Origin: Gordonia tangerina
GTDB taxonomy: Bacteria > Actinomycetota > Actinomycetes > Mycobacteriales > Mycobacteriaceae
Direction of reading: 5' to 3'
NCBI RefSeq assembly: GCF_021556435.1
Contig: NZ_JAKGCU010000006.1
Location: 124,001-188,000, forward strand
DNA: 64,000 bases
Shown: piece after piece, positions 9,454 to 18,877 of the stretch
Layout: each line of letters opens with the position of its first letter
Numbering within the stretch: position 1 is the first letter of the stretch
Program-made: the position numbers and the translations under genes
The notes under the pieces: model-generated
Seen by the model: the letters and a program-made list of their open reading frames with translations, nothing else
What the model was told of the DNA's origin: nothing
The model's database searches: none

Positions 9454-9579
9454 ACAGCGGTGAGGCGGGAACGTCCGGGACCCTGGCGATGCGTCCGGGT
9501 CGGTGCGGCGGTGGACCGCGGTGCGGGGGGGAGGGGAGAGGACTTGGGCGGCACGCGGTTAGCGGCTACGGTGACCTGC

Positions 9580-10125
9580 ATGGCAGGTGCCGGCGCGGGT
9601 GTAACAGGTGGTCCCAACAAACAGGATGTCAGCGACGAGATCGAGGGGTTCGCGGTCGCCGTTGTGCGCGAGGAGGGCGCGTGGAAGGTCACCGCGCTGA
9701 AGTCGTCGGCATTGTCCGATCTCGCCGACGCCGAGAAACAGCTTCGTTCGCTGCGCGCGACGGGCGCCGTCTTCGGGCTCCTCGATGTCGACGATGAGTT
9801 CTTCATCGTCCTGCGGCCCACCCCCCAGGGTCCGCGACTGTTGGTCTCCGATGCGACTGCTGGCATCGACTACGACGTGGCCGCCGACGCCCTGGACGCC
9901 ATGAACATCGAGATCCCGGACCTCGACCCGGACGAACTCGACGATGTGGACCCCTGGGAGGAAGGTGATCTGGCGATCCTCGCCGACCTGGGGCTGCCGG
10001 ATGCGGTGATGAGCATCATCGTCGGTGACACGGATCTCTACGCCGACGAACAGGTCGGGATGATCGCCGCCCGTCTCGGATTCGCCGACGAACTGTCCAA
10101 GGTGCTCGACAAGCTGGGACATTGA
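9580..10125 (+). CDS. tRNA adenosine deaminase-associated protein
   Basis: A 181-aa acidic protein that always precedes tadA in this order of bacteria. Its middle has the segment LDLDPDELDDVDPWEEGDL-type acidic run (about residues 108-128). ATG 9580 has TACGGT (9567-9572) 7 bases upstream, so the transcript is probably leaderless; the frame is open far upstream, but that part lies opposite tyrA. The stop overlaps the tadA TTG by four bases, so the two are translated together. A helper role for TadA is inferred from this linkage only. Confidence 0.82.
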   Translation: MAGAGAGVTGGPNKQDVSDEIEGFAVAVVREEGAWKVTALKSSALSDLADAEKQLRSLRATGAVFGLLDVDDEFFIVLRPTPQGPRLLVSDATAGIDYDVAADALDAMNIEIPDLDPDELDDVDPWEEGDLAILADLGLPDAVMSIIVGDTDLYADEQVGMIAARLGFADELSKVLDKLGH

Positions 10126-10604
10126 GCCCAACCGGTGGCGGGTCGCCGCGCGCGCACTGGGAGACCATGATGCGTGAGGCTCTCGCCGCCGCGGCCGAGG
10201 CCGGCGACGACGACATCCCCATCGGGGCGGTGGTGCTGGATCCGGACGGGATCGAACTGGCGCGCGCAGCGAATCGTCGTGAGGCGCTCGCTGACCCGAC
10301 CGCGCACGCCGAGATCCTGGCGCTTCGTGCCGCCGCGAGCCGCTTCGGGGACGGTTGGCGGCTGTCCGGCTGCACGCTGGTCGTCACCGTCGAACCGTGC
10401 ACGATGTGTGCCGGCGCGATCACGATGGCGCGGATCGGGGCCCTGGTGTTCGGGGCCTGGGAGCCGAAGACCGGCGCGGTCGGCTCGCTCTGGGATGTCG
10501 TCCGCGATCCCCGGCTGGCACACCGGCCGGAGGTCGTCGGCGGGGTGCTCGAAGAGCAGTGCCGCGACCTGATGCTCGATTTCTTCCACCCCCGGCGGAT
10601 CTGA
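10122..10604 (+). CDS. tadA: tRNA-specific adenosine deaminase
   Basis: The protein has 160 residues of the cytidine/deoxycytidylate deaminase fold. The zinc site is complete: H62-A63-E64 (HAE) and PCTMC (92-96). It should convert A34 of tRNA-Arg(ACG), encoded at 5304-5376, to inosine. The start is a TTG that overlaps the TGA of the preceding gene (TTGA); the first ATG is at 10167 and would remove part of the first helix. The sequence VEPCTMCAGAI fits TadA better than the nucleoside deaminases. Confidence 0.92.
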   Translation: MSPTGGGSPRAHWETMMREALAAAAEAGDDDIPIGAVVLDPDGIELARAANRREALADPTAHAEILALRAAASRFGDGWRLSGCTLVVTVEPCTMCAGAITMARIGALVFGAWEPKTGAVGSLWDVVRDPRLAHRPEVVGGVLEEQCRDLMLDFFHPRRI

Positions 10605-10732
10605 GTACCGCGGCGCCCTGAAGTGCGATTTCAGGGTGAATATCAGGGTCCATGGGCGCGCTTCCTCTGGCAGATTGGAGCCATGGGCGCGCACGGTGTC
10701 GTGTGTGCCACCCAACGAACCGAGGAGTGGCC

Positions 10733-11011
10733 ATGTCCGATGCGACCGACAGGATCAACGACGTCGTCGACACCGTCCGGGACAAGATCAACGAGTTCGC
10801 GGCCAGCGACACCGTGCACGACGCGGTGAACACGGTCCGCGACAGGATCGACGAGTTCGCAGCCAGCGACGCCGTCCAGGGAGCCGTCGACACCGCGAAG
10901 GAGAAATTCGGCGAGATCGCCGAGAACGAGAAAGTCCAGGAGGCCGTCGCCCTCGCCCGGGAGAAGGCAGGCGAGTTCAAGGACCGCCTCGGCGGGTCGG
11001 GCTCGCACTGA
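10733..11011 (+). CDS. Small repetitive amphipathic-helix protein (LEA-like)
   Basis: A 92-aa soluble protein made of about four copies of a 20-22-residue charged helix: INDVVDTVRDKINEFAASD, VHDAVNTVRDRIDEFAASD, VQGAVDTAKEKFGEIAEN, VQEAVALAREKAGEFKD. The first two copies are also nearly identical as DNA. Such 'apolipoprotein/LEA-like' repeats suggest membrane or protein protection under stress, but no function is known to me. ATG 10733 has GAGGAG 6 bases upstream. It precedes a CsbD-like gene, which supports a stress setting. Confidence 0.7.
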   Translation: MSDATDRINDVVDTVRDKINEFAASDTVHDAVNTVRDRIDEFAASDAVQGAVDTAKEKFGEIAENEKVQEAVALAREKAGEFKDRLGGSGSH

Positions 11012-11027
11012 CCTGCGGTCGTGGAGA

Positions 11028-11055
11028 GGTTTGAGCTTCCATGGCACGGTGGTAA
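11028..11055 (+). promoter_or_regulatory. SigF-like promoter before the CsbD gene
   Basis: GGTTT (11028-11032) and TGGTAA (11050-11055) are 17 bases apart and resemble the mycobacterial SigF consensus GGTTT-N15-17-GGGTA. They lie 57 bases before the CsbD start. This is a pattern match by eye. Confidence 0.4.
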
Positions 11056-11111
11056 GTGCTCTCGTAGCCCGGGACATCCGGTCCCGGCGACTCTCACCGA
11101 GGAGGCAGTTC

Positions 11112-11321
11112 ATGGGTATCGAGGACGACGCCAAGAACAAGGCCGAGGAAATGAAGGGACGCGGGAAAGAAGCTGCCGGTTCCCTCACAGACAACGAGGA
11201 CCTCAAGCAAGAGGGCAAGAGCGATCAGGGCATCGCCCAGGGCAAGCAGAAGGTCGCCGACGCCGCTGATGCCGTCAAGGGCAAGGTCGACGACGTCAAG
11301 AACAAGCTCACCGGTAACTAG
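11112..11321 (+). CDS. CsbD family stress protein
   Basis: A 69-aa highly charged protein: MGIEDDAKNKAEEMKGRGKE opens it, and SDQGIAQGKQKVADAAD with KGKVDDVKNKLTGN closes it. This is the usual CsbD pattern of about 70 residues rich in Lys, Asp, Ala and Gly. CsbD proteins are general-stress products with no known biochemical activity. GGAGG lies 6 bases before the ATG. The gene follows the LEA-like gene by 100 bases and has its own candidate SigF promoter. Confidence 0.85.
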   Translation: MGIEDDAKNKAEEMKGRGKEAAGSLTDNEDLKQEGKSDQGIAQGKQKVADAADAVKGKVDDVKNKLTGN

Positions 11322-11384
11322 CGCCTTGGGGTGTTCTGACCAGCCAATTTAGGCTCAGGCGTCGACTGCGGTACAGTCTTCCGC

Positions 11385-11472
11385 GGTGGCGTGTCCGAGC
11401 GGCCGAAGGTGCAGCACTCGAAATGCTGTGTGCGGTAACCCCGTACCGAGGGTTCAAATCCCTCCGCCACCG
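11385..11472 (+). tRNA. tRNA-Ser(CGA)
   Basis: GGTGGCG (11385-11391) pairs with CGCCACC (11465-11471), discriminator G11472. The anticodon loop CTCGAAA has CGA at 11419-11421, the long variable arm of serine tRNAs is present, and the T-arm contains GGTTCAAATCC. CCA is not encoded. A TACAGT at 11372-11377 may be its -10. Foreign-looking DNA begins shortly downstream. Confidence 0.95.
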
Positions 11473-11480
11473 CAGCGAAT

Positions 11481-11519
11481 GGCCCCTCATCTATCCAGGT
11501 GAGGGGCCGTTTCGTGTTT
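11481..11519 (+). terminator. Terminator of tRNA-Ser(CGA)
   Basis: GGCCCCTCA (11481-11489) pairs with TGAGGGGCC (11500-11508) around a 10-base loop, followed by GTTTCGTGTTT. The T-rich tail is interrupted but adequate. Confidence 0.75.
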
Positions 11520-11631
11520 CAGCCGATGGTGTCGTGCCCGCCATCTGCCCATACTTTGCCCACACTCTGCGTCGAGTAGCGCTACTTCACGGTGACCGCG
11601 AGGTCGTCGAGATCCTTCCCTTGGCACTGCA

Positions 11632-11835
11632 TTGGCAGCTCGTTCCCCAGCTGAGGACCGCTCCGAGGTCGTGGCAAGCCTGCGGGAGTCGGGGCTGTCG
11701 ATCCGGGCGATTGAATCGAGGTGTTGCGATGCAACACCTGCCGATGCCGCACCCATCACCGGTACGGACGGCAAGACCTACACACCGAAGCCAGGAGGCC
11801 AGGCGGCACTCCACACCCCATCCCCGGTCACGTGA
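11632..11835 (+). pseudogene. Decayed fragment of a plasmid/phage-type helix-turn-helix protein
   Basis: The 67-codon frame reads PAEDRSEVVASLRESGLSIR then AIES, next RCCDATPADA, then ITGTDGKTYTPK. The two ends match the pattern of actinobacterial plasmid and phage DNA-binding proteins in which a helix-turn-helix (SxRAIA) is followed some 25 residues later by ITG-x-DGK-x-Y. Here the recognition helix between them is missing and both flanks have stops. I therefore read it as a remnant. The 500 bases from 11520 to 12019 contain no intact gene; apart from this fragment and the operator at 11921-11996 I see nothing definite. Confidence 0.5.
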
Positions 11836-11920
11836 CCGAAGATGTCACGGGAAGTATGGCGCGACTATCCCCGTTGAGTCGTCACCCCACGCTGGTCTCG
11901 ACGGCAACCACCCCGCCACC

Positions 11921-11996
11921 CAACCTTGAAATTGTCTGCTCCAATTTCAAGGTTGGCGCGATAACCTTGAAATTACATCGTCGGTTTTCAAGGTTG
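11921..11996 (+). promoter_or_regulatory. Four-site phased operator before fic
   Basis: The 12-base element AACCTTGAAATT occurs at 11922 and 11963, and its inverted form at 11943 and 11984 (the last with one or two mismatches). The four copies alternate in orientation, and their starts are 21, 20 and 21 bases apart, that is two helical turns. They are AT-rich in a GC-rich background and end 24 bases before the Fic start. This is the layout of a cooperative repressor operator. Confidence 0.7.
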
Positions 11997-12019
11997 GGTC
12001 GCCCAATGGATCCGAGAGA

Positions 12020-13174
12020 TTGAAAGACAGCCCGGTGGGGAAGTTAGTGCCCATCAGGGGTTACGACCCTAGGTTCAGCGAGGAGTACGAGTACTTCGGC
12101 TACGTTCCAAATCCACTGCCTGCGAACTTTGACTTACAGGCGTCGTCGTACTCGGTCGTAATCGACGCGACGGCTGCGCTCGCTCGAGCGGACCAGGCGT
12201 CATCACTGCTTCCGAACCCCACGCTGCTAGCGCGGCCGGCGACACGCCGCGAGGCAGTAAGCACGTCTGCTCTAGAGGGGACCTACGCGGCTCTGTCTGA
12301 CGTGTTCGAGGCGGACTTCCTAGATAACGACGAGATGACCAGCACTGTCAGTGAAGTTCGAAACTACGTGACTGCAGCAGAGCGAGCGTACGAGATGATC
12401 GGCCAAGGCCAGCCGATTTCCGTCCGCATGCTTGAAGACCTGCAGGCAGAGTTGCTCCGTGGAACTCCGAGTGACAGTGCACACGCCGGGAGCGTGCGCA
12501 CTTCTCAGGTTTTCATTGGCGTCGGCAATCGGCGGGTGGATTCGGCCCGCTTCGTTCCGCCTCCCGCAGATCATCGTCTGATCGATGGCCTGGAAGCTTG
12601 GCAGGACTGGATTCGTGAGATCAACGATGTGCCCACGATAGTCCGCGTTGCAGTGGCCCACTATCAGTTCGAGACGCTGCACCCGTTCCATGACGGGAAT
12701 GGCCGCCTAGGTCGGCTGGTCGCGACTCTGCAGCTGATGTCCGCGGGCGACCTGCGATACCCCATCCTGAACCTGTCTCCGTGGCTAGTGCAGCGGCGGT
12801 CTGAGTATCAAGAGGGATTGCTCCGCGTGTCGCAGACGGGAGACTGGGACGGGTGGATCTGCTTTATGTCTGCAGCAATCCACGCCGAGGCGCTTGAGGT
12901 TGCGGCTCGCGTCGATCGGTTGCTCGCGCTGCGCGAGAGCTTCCAGATGACACTTCAGGGGTCGAAGGGTGTCGCACTGCGTATTGCTGACGATTTGGTG
13001 GGGTACCCGATGATCACTGCCACTCTGGCCTCGAAGTTGTACGGAGTTTCGTACCAAGCCGCCAACTCGGCGATAGCGAAGCTAGTAGACCTGGGAATTC
13101 TCCGGCAGCGCACTGCGGGACGCTACGACCGGATCTTCCAGTGCGATGAGGTCCTGAAAGCCTTGGAGTACTGA
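12020..13174 (+). CDS. Fic family protein with C-terminal winged helix
   Basis: The protein has 384 aa. The core Fic motif HPFHDGNGRLGR (221-232) is intact, so AMP transfer (or another nucleotidyl transfer) to a protein hydroxyl is expected. STSALEGT (81-88) fits the inhibitory motif S/T-x-x-x-E-G of class II Fic proteins, placed N-terminal to the catalytic core, so activity should be auto-inhibited. The last 65 residues (ITATLASKLYGVSYQAANSA, then LVDLGIL) form a winged helix, suggesting autoregulation through the operator upstream. The start is TTG 12020; GTG 12035 is the alternative. Base composition and codons (many AGT, GTA, CTA, TTT) differ from the neighbours, a sign of transfer. Confidence 0.88.
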   Translation: MKDSPVGKLVPIRGYDPRFSEEYEYFGYVPNPLPANFDLQASSYSVVIDATAALARADQASSLLPNPTLLARPATRREAVSTSALEGTYAALSDVFEADFLDNDEMTSTVSEVRNYVTAAERAYEMIGQGQPISVRMLEDLQAELLRGTPSDSAHAGSVRTSQVFIGVGNRRVDSARFVPPPADHRLIDGLEAWQDWIREINDVPTIVRVAVAHYQFETLHPFHDGNGRLGRLVATLQLMSAGDLRYPILNLSPWLVQRRSEYQEGLLRVSQTGDWDGWICFMSAAIHAEALEVAARVDRLLALRESFQMTLQGSKGVALRIADDLVGYPMITATLASKLYGVSYQAANSAIAKLVDLGILRQRTAGRYDRIFQCDEVLKALEY

Positions 13175-13352
13175 GCGGCAAGGCACTTGGCCACACTTGC
13201 CCACGAAACCGGGTGATCTACCGTGATGTTGGGTGACCTCGAATCGCAGGTAAGGGCGGGGTCGACTGTCGGTCGGTGCGGGCACCCGCTGAGCTGATCC
13301 GCCATTCCCGTGCACAGCAGCGCCGAGATTTCGGTCCCGGGCGCACGGTCGG

Positions 13353-15041
13353 TCACGACAGGAACTGCGCGGCGTTGGCCGCGAGGTCCAGCAGCGGCTG
13401 CGGGAAGATCCCCAGTCCGATGGTGACCACAGTGCACACCGCGATCGACGACGTCGTGAGGACACTCGGTTTCACCACGTGAGGGGCGTCCACCGGGACG
13501 TCGGCAAAGAACATCGCGACGATGATGCGGACGTAGAAGTAGGCCGCGATGGCGCTGCTGATGACACCGATCACCACCAGGACTCCGGCGCCGCTGCCGG
13601 CCGCTGCCGCGAACACGTCGAACTTCGCGATGAAGCCGCTGGTGAGCGGGATGCCGGCGAACGCGAGCAGAAACATCGAGAACATCGCGCCGACCAGCGG
13701 GTAGCGTCGGCCGAGTCCGGCCCACTGTGCGATGTCGGTGGCCTCACGGCCGGACATGTGCGGGCCCGACTGGCGATCCGGCTCGCGCACCACCGCCACC
13801 GTGGCGAAGGCGCCGAAGGTGGAGAACGCGTACGCCGCAAGGTAGAACATCGTTGCCGCCAGGCCGGCCTCGTCGAAGGCCACCAATCCCAACAGAATGA
13901 ATCCCGCATGAGTGATCGACGAATACGCAAGCATCCGTTTGACATCGGTCTGGGTCACCGCCATCACGGCGCCGACGAGCATGGTGGCGATCGCCACCGC
14001 CCACAGCACGGGCTCCCAATCATCTCGCAGACCACCGAAGGCCGTGTAGAACACCCGCAGCAACGCGCCGAACGCGGCGATCTTGGTGGCGGCCGCCATG
14101 AACGCCGTGACCGGGGTGGGGGCGCCCTGATACACGTCCGGAATCCAGGCGTGAAAGGGTACGGCGCCGACTTTGAACAGCAACCCCACCGCCAACAGGC
14201 CCAGCGCGATCAGTGGCAACACGGTGTCGCCGGCCGGCTCGCGAGCCGCCGCGTCGACCACCTCGCCGATCGCCCCGAGTTGTAGCGATCCGGTGGCCCC
14301 GTAGGCGAAGGCGGCACCGAACAGGAAGAACGCCGACGCGAAGGCGCCGAGTAGGAAGTACTTGAGCGAGGCCTCCTGCGAGATCAGTCGGCGTCGACGC
14401 GCCAGACCGCACAACAGGTACAGCGGCAGTGAGAACACCTCGAGCGCGATGAACATCGTGAGCAGGTCACCGCATGCGGGAAACAGCATCATTCCGCCGA
14501 CCGCGAGTAACGTCAGCGGAAACACCTCGGTGGTGAGACCACCCGCGCGGGTCGCCTCGAACTCGGCGTCGGTGTTGGGTACCGATGCCCCGGACGGGGT
14601 GAACATGTCCGCCTCGACCGACGACAAGGTGGCCTGGGCGGCGGCTCCCGGACCGTCGCTGAGCCGTTGGCCCGGTGCCGGTGCGGCCACCACCCGTTCC
14701 AGCCGCCGCTCGGCCATGAAGGCCACCGAGGCGATCGCGATCAGCACCAGCAGTCCCTGCAGGAACAGCGTCGGGCGGTCGATGACCACCGCACCGGACA
14801 TGACGGATTCACCGAGACCGCCGCCGCGGGTCTGGGCGACGGCAACTGTGATGACGGCGACGAGCGCGGCGACGAGACCGCCGAGCGACAACACCAGGTG
14901 CGTCGGGTACCGCAGCCGTCGGGGCGTGAACGCTTCCACCAGCACGCCGACGACGGCGACACCGAACACGATCAGCATCGGCGACAGTGCGCCGTAGGCG
15001 ACGCTGGGTGCCTCGATGAGGGCGAGCTGTGCAACCGTCAT
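13353..15041 (-). CDS. nuoN: NADH-quinone oxidoreductase subunit N
   Basis: Last gene of the nuo operon. It is one of the three antiporter-like proton-pumping subunits of complex I, with about 14 membrane helices and 562 residues, normal for actinobacteria. PFHAWIPDVYQGAPTPVTAF, the conserved helix 7-8 segment with the pumping lysine region, is present. An insertion of about 70 residues (charged, with a Pro/Gly-rich stretch) lies after the third helix. ATG 15041 overlaps the nuoM stop by one base (TGATG); a GTG one codon earlier is possible. The 178 bases between this gene and fic hold no gene that I can see. Confidence 0.95.
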   Translation of the reverse strand: MTVAQLALIEAPSVAYGALSPMLIVFGVAVVGVLVEAFTPRRLRYPTHLVLSLGGLVAALVAVITVAVAQTRGGGLGESVMSGAVVIDRPTLFLQGLLVLIAIASVAFMAERRLERVVAAPAPGQRLSDGPGAAAQATLSSVEADMFTPSGASVPNTDAEFEATRAGGLTTEVFPLTLLAVGGMMLFPACGDLLTMFIALEVFSLPLYLLCGLARRRRLISQEASLKYFLLGAFASAFFLFGAAFAYGATGSLQLGAIGEVVDAAAREPAGDTVLPLIALGLLAVGLLFKVGAVPFHAWIPDVYQGAPTPVTAFMAAATKIAAFGALLRVFYTAFGGLRDDWEPVLWAVAIATMLVGAVMAVTQTDVKRMLAYSSITHAGFILLGLVAFDEAGLAATMFYLAAYAFSTFGAFATVAVVREPDRQSGPHMSGREATDIAQWAGLGRRYPLVGAMFSMFLLAFAGIPLTSGFIAKFDVFAAAAGSGAGVLVVIGVISSAIAAYFYVRIIVAMFFADVPVDAPHVVKPSVLTTSSIAVCTVVTIGLGIFPQPLLDLAANAAQFLS

Positions 15042-16666
15042 CACCGGTCTCCCTCCGTCGGTACCACGATGGTGGGTGTGGGGTCCTGCTCACCGATCGT
15101 GCTCATCGTGTGTGTGACGGCCGGATCGATGATGTCGAGCAACGGCTTCGGGTAGACGCCGAAGACCAGCAGCAGTGCGAGCAGCGGTGTCACGACCGCC
15201 AGCTCCCGCCCGTGGAGGTCACGCATGGGGCGGGTCGCGGCTCCCGGTCCTTCCGCGGATGCCGGTCTCGGTGGGCCGCCCATCATGCGTTGGTAGGTCC
15301 ACAGGATGTAGATCGCCGACAACACCAGGGCGCTCGCGGCGGCGACGGCGGCCACCGGGTAGCGGGTGAACGTGCCGATGAGGACCAGGAACTCGCTGAC
15401 GAACGGTGCCAGTCCCGGAAGCGACAGCGTGGCGAGTCCGGCCACCAGGAAGGTGCCGGCCAGGACAGGCGCGATCTTCTGCACGCCGCCGTAGTCGGCG
15501 ATCAGTCGGCTGCCGCGCCGCGATACCAGGAACCCGGCGACCAGGAACAATGCGGCGGTGGAGATCCCGTGGTTGACCATGTACAAGGTCGAACCGGTCT
15601 GGCCCTGGCTGGTCAGCGCGAAGATGCCGAGGATGATGAACCCGAAGTGCGAGATCGAGGTGTAGGCGATCAAGCGCATCACATCGGTCTGTCCGATCGC
15701 GAGGATCGCGCCGTAGACGATGCCGATCACCGCGAGGGTTGCGATCAGGGGTGCGAAATAGCGTGCGGCATCGGGGAACAACTGCAGACAATAGCGCAGC
15801 ATGGCGAAGGTGCCGACCTTGTCGACCACCGCCATCATCAACACCGCGCTCGCCGGTGTGGCCGAGACCGCGGCATCGGGCAGCCAGCCGTGCAGCGGCC
15901 ACAGCGGCGCCTTCACCGCGAACGCGAACATGAAGCCGAGGAACAGCATTCGGACCAGACCGGTGCCGGCGTCGAGTTCTCCGGCGGACACCGCGTCGAC
16001 GATGACCCGTAGATCGAAGGTGCCCGCCCCGTCGGTGCCGAGCCCGGATCGTGCGGTCACCACGTACAGGCCGATCACCGCGGCCAACATGATCAACCCG
16101 CCGAACAGGTTGTACAACAGGAACTTCACCGCAGCGCGGGCACGATCGTTCCCCTCACGGACCCCGAATCCGCCGATGAGGAAGTACATCGGGATCAGCA
16201 TCGCCTCGAAGAAGATGTAGAACAGCAGGATGTCGATGGCGACGAAACTCATCAACACCATCGCCTCGACCGACAACATCAGGGCCAGATAGGTGTGCGG
16301 TCCCTTCTGTCTGCGCCCACCCGCATGATCCAGTGACCCGGAATGGTCGGCGTCGTGCCAGCCCGCGAGGATGAGGATGGGCAGCAGCACCGTGGTCAGC
16401 AGGACCAGCACCAACCCGATGCCGTCGAGGCCCAACGCGTAGCGCGTCCCGATGGCCGGAATCCAGCGCAGGTCCTCCACGAACTGGTATCGCGCGCCGT
16501 CGGCGTCGAAACCGACTGTCAGTCCGAGGGCCACCCCGAACGTGGTCAGCGAGACCGCCAGGGCCCACCACTTGGCGAGGTCGGGGCGGGTGTTCGGCAC
16601 GGCGAGCGCCGCCACCCCGCCGAGGGCCGGCAGGAGCCACAGGATGGTCAACCAGGGGATGTTCAC
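15041..16666 (-). CDS. nuoM: NADH-quinone oxidoreductase subunit M
   Basis: A 541-aa antiporter-like subunit. Typical segments are [17 protein letters not shown] with the key glutamate of helix 5, [19 protein letters not shown] on helices 7-8, and [13 protein letters not shown]. It pumps protons in the membrane arm between NuoL and NuoN. The gene starts with GTG and overlaps the nuoL stop by four bases (GTGA, 16663-16666), so translation is coupled. Confidence 0.96.
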   Translation of the reverse strand: MNIPWLTILWLLPALGGVAALAVPNTRPDLAKWWALAVSLTTFGVALGLTVGFDADGARYQFVEDLRWIPAIGTRYALGLDGIGLVLVLLTTVLLPILILAGWHDADHSGSLDHAGGRRQKGPHTYLALMLSVEAMVLMSFVAIDILLFYIFFEAMLIPMYFLIGGFGVREGNDRARAAVKFLLYNLFGGLIMLAAVIGLYVVTARSGLGTDGAGTFDLRVIVDAVSAGELDAGTGLVRMLFLGFMFAFAVKAPLWPLHGWLPDAAVSATPASAVLMMAVVDKVGTFAMLRYCLQLFPDAARYFAPLIATLAVIGIVYGAILAIGQTDVMRLIAYTSISHFGFIILGIFALTSQGQTGSTLYMVNHGISTAALFLVAGFLVSRRGSRLIADYGGVQKIAPVLAGTFLVAGLATLSLPGLAPFVSEFLVLIGTFTRYPVAAVAAASALVLSAIYILWTYQRMMGGPPRPASAEGPGAATRPMRDLHGRELAVVTPLLALLLVFGVYPKPLLDIIDPAVTHTMSTIGEQDPTPTIVVPTEGDR

Positions 16667-18573
16667 AGCACATTCACCACCATCACGAGCGCGACGATCG
16701 CCAGGGCGCCGGCGAACATCGACAGCGCGTAGGAACGCACGTAGCCGTTCTGCCAGGACCGTACTCGTTGTGACGCTCGGGCGATCGTGGTTCCGACACC
16801 GGTGGTCAGTCCGTCGACGCCGTCGCGCTCCACCGCGACGAGCCCCGCGGTCAGGTGTTGGCCGGGCGCCATTAGTAGTCGTTCGTTGACGGTGTCGCCG
16901 TAGAGATCACGTCGCGCGGCGACGGTCAGGGGCCCGACATCGTCGGGCGCCGGTACGACCACCGGGCGGATCGCGTACTGCCGCCAGGCCAGGCCGATGC
17001 CGATGGCCACCACGGCGAGGATGGTCGCCGTCACCACCCATGCCGGCACCGCGAGCTCGTGATGCTCTTCGCCGACCACGGGTTCGAGCCAGTGCACCAG
17101 CGAATCACCCCACGCCAAGGCGGCGCCGGCGACCACCGAACCGATGCCGATCAGGATCATCGGGCCGGTCATCACCCCGGGAGATTCGTGCGGATGCGGG
17201 GGCGGATCGTCGGCCCATCGTCGCTCGCCGAAGAACGTCAGGATCATGACCCGGGTCATGTAGAAGGCGGTGATTCCGGCGCCGAGGAGCGCGGCACCAC
17301 CCAGGAGCCAGCCGCCGACGCCGCCGGACGCGAAGGCTGCCTCGATGATCGGGTCCTTGGAGAAGAAGCCGGAGAACGGTGGCACGCCGATGATCGCGAG
17401 GTAGCCGACCCCGAAGGTGGCGAAGGTGATCGGCATCAGGGTGCGCAGCCCGCCGAAGCGACGCATGTCGGTCTCGTCGTCCATGGCGTGCATCACCGAC
17501 CCGGCGCCCAGGAACAATCCGGCCTTGAAGAAGCCGTGGGTGAGCAGATGCATGATGGCGAAGGCGTATCCGGCCGGGCCGAGTCCGGTCGCCAGCACCA
17601 TGTAACCGATCTGGCTCATCGTCGACGCCGCGAGTGCCTTCTTGATGTCATCCTTGGCGCAGCCGATGATCGCGCCGAACAGCAACGTCACCGCGCCGAC
17701 CACGGCCACGCCCGCCTGTGCCGCGGGCGCGAGATCGAAGATGGGGTTGGAGCGCGCGATCAGGTAGACGCCTGCGGTCACCATGGTGGCGGCGTGGATC
17801 AGCGCCGACACCGGGGTGGGGCCTTCCATCGCGTCGCCGAGCCACGACTGCAACGGGACCTGCGCCGACTTTCCGCAGGCGGCCAGCAGCAGCATGAATC
17901 CGAGTGCGGTGACAACGTTCTCGCCGACCTGTCCGGCGCCGGCGAACACCGCCTCGAAACTCACCGCACCGACGGTGGCGAACATGATCATCAGCGCGAC
18001 CGCGAGGCCGATGTCGCCGACGCGGTTGACCACGAATGCCTTCTTGGCCGCAGTCGCCGCGGTCGGCTTGTACTGCCAGAACCCGATCAACAGATACGAT
18101 GCGAGCCCGACGCCTTCCCAGCCGAGATAGAGGCCGAGATAGTTGTCGGCCAATACCAGCAGCAGCATCGCGGCGAGAAACAGATTGAGGTAGGCGAAGA
18201 ATCGGCGACGATCCCGGTCGTCGGCCATGTAGCCGATCGAGTAGATGTGGATCAGCGATCCGACTCCGGTGATCAGCAACACAAAGCACATCGACAGCTG
18301 GTCGAGTTGCAGTCCGAAGTCAACCTGCAGCTGACCCACGGGTATCCAGCTGAACAGGATCTGGTGCGCGGCACGATCATCGGCGCCACGGCCGAGCATG
18401 CCGACAAACATGATCAGTCCCGCCACGAACGACGCCAGTGCGAGTCCGGTGCCGAGCAGGTGGCCCCAACGGTCGGTGCGTCGGCCGCCGAGCAACAGAA
18501 TCGCTGCGCCGATCAGCGGAAGTGCGGGCACCAGCCAGAGCAGGTCGGCGGTCGTCTGGGAGCTCACCGGCAC
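16663..18573 (-). CDS. nuoL: NADH-quinone oxidoreductase subunit L
   Basis: The 636-aa distal pumping subunit. It shows [16 protein letters not shown] (helix 5 glutamate region), [20 protein letters not shown] (helices 7-8) and the long C-terminal part that holds the lateral helix along the membrane arm, ending with a hydrophobic anchor ([18 protein letters not shown]). GTG start at 18573, 4 bases after the nuoK stop. Confidence 0.96.
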   Translation of the reverse strand: MPVSSQTTADLLWLVPALPLIGAAILLLGGRRTDRWGHLLGTGLALASFVAGLIMFVGMLGRGADDRAAHQILFSWIPVGQLQVDFGLQLDQLSMCFVLLITGVGSLIHIYSIGYMADDRDRRRFFAYLNLFLAAMLLLVLADNYLGLYLGWEGVGLASYLLIGFWQYKPTAATAAKKAFVVNRVGDIGLAVALMIMFATVGAVSFEAVFAGAGQVGENVVTALGFMLLLAACGKSAQVPLQSWLGDAMEGPTPVSALIHAATMVTAGVYLIARSNPIFDLAPAAQAGVAVVGAVTLLFGAIIGCAKDDIKKALAASTMSQIGYMVLATGLGPAGYAFAIMHLLTHGFFKAGLFLGAGSVMHAMDDETDMRRFGGLRTLMPITFATFGVGYLAIIGVPPFSGFFSKDPIIEAAFASGGVGGWLLGGAALLGAGITAFYMTRVMILTFFGERRWADDPPPHPHESPGVMTGPMILIGIGSVVAGAALAWGDSLVHWLEPVVGEEHHELAVPAWVVTATILAVVAIGIGLAWRQYAIRPVVVPAPDDVGPLTVAARRDLYGDTVNERLLMAPGQHLTAGLVAVERDGVDGLTTGVGTTIARASQRVRSWQNGYVRSYALSMFAGALAIVALVMVVNVL

Positions 18574-18577
18574 CTCA

Positions 18578-18877
18578 CTATCGCTTCAGCAGGTCGGTGT
18601 CGTCGACCGAGGCCGACCTGCGGGCGCGGAAAATGGTCATGATGATGGCCAAACCCACCACCACCTCGGCTGCGGCGACCACCATCACGAAGAACGCGAT
18701 CACCTGACCGTCGAACGAGCCGTGCATCCGGGCGAACGTCACGAATGCGAGGTTGGCTGCATTGAGCATCAGCTCGATACACATGAAGACCACGATCGCG
18801 TTGCGCCGCAGCAGCACCCCGGCTGCGCCGATAGCGAACAGCAACGCCGCGAGGTAGAGGTAGTTCTCTGGATTCAT
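18578..18877 (-). CDS. nuoK: NADH-quinone oxidoreductase subunit K
   Basis: A 99-aa protein with three membrane helices. [17 protein letters not shown] carries the conserved membrane glutamate of helix 2, and [11 protein letters not shown] the second glutamate in helix 3. Both are needed for proton transfer in complex I. Its ATG overlaps the nuoJ stop by four bases. Confidence 0.96.
   Translation of the reverse strand: MNPENYLYLAALLFAIGAAGVLLRRNAIVVFMCIELMLNAANLAFVTFARMHGSFDGQVIAFFVMVVAAAEVVVGLAIIMTIFRARRSASVDDTDLLKR

Noticed and set aside
8842..9579. N-terminal extension of the TadA partner gene
   Set aside because: The frame is open but lies opposite tyrA, and the -10 element at 9567 fixes the start at 9580.
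11385..13352. Complete integrative element at tRNA-Ser(CGA)
   Set aside because: No integrase and no second copy of the tRNA 3' end were found before nuoN; only remnants are claimed.
17059..18642. A 527-codon open frame on the plus strand across nuoL
   Set aside because: The product is low-complexity His/Asp/Glu/Gly and lies wholly opposite nuoL; no ribosome site.
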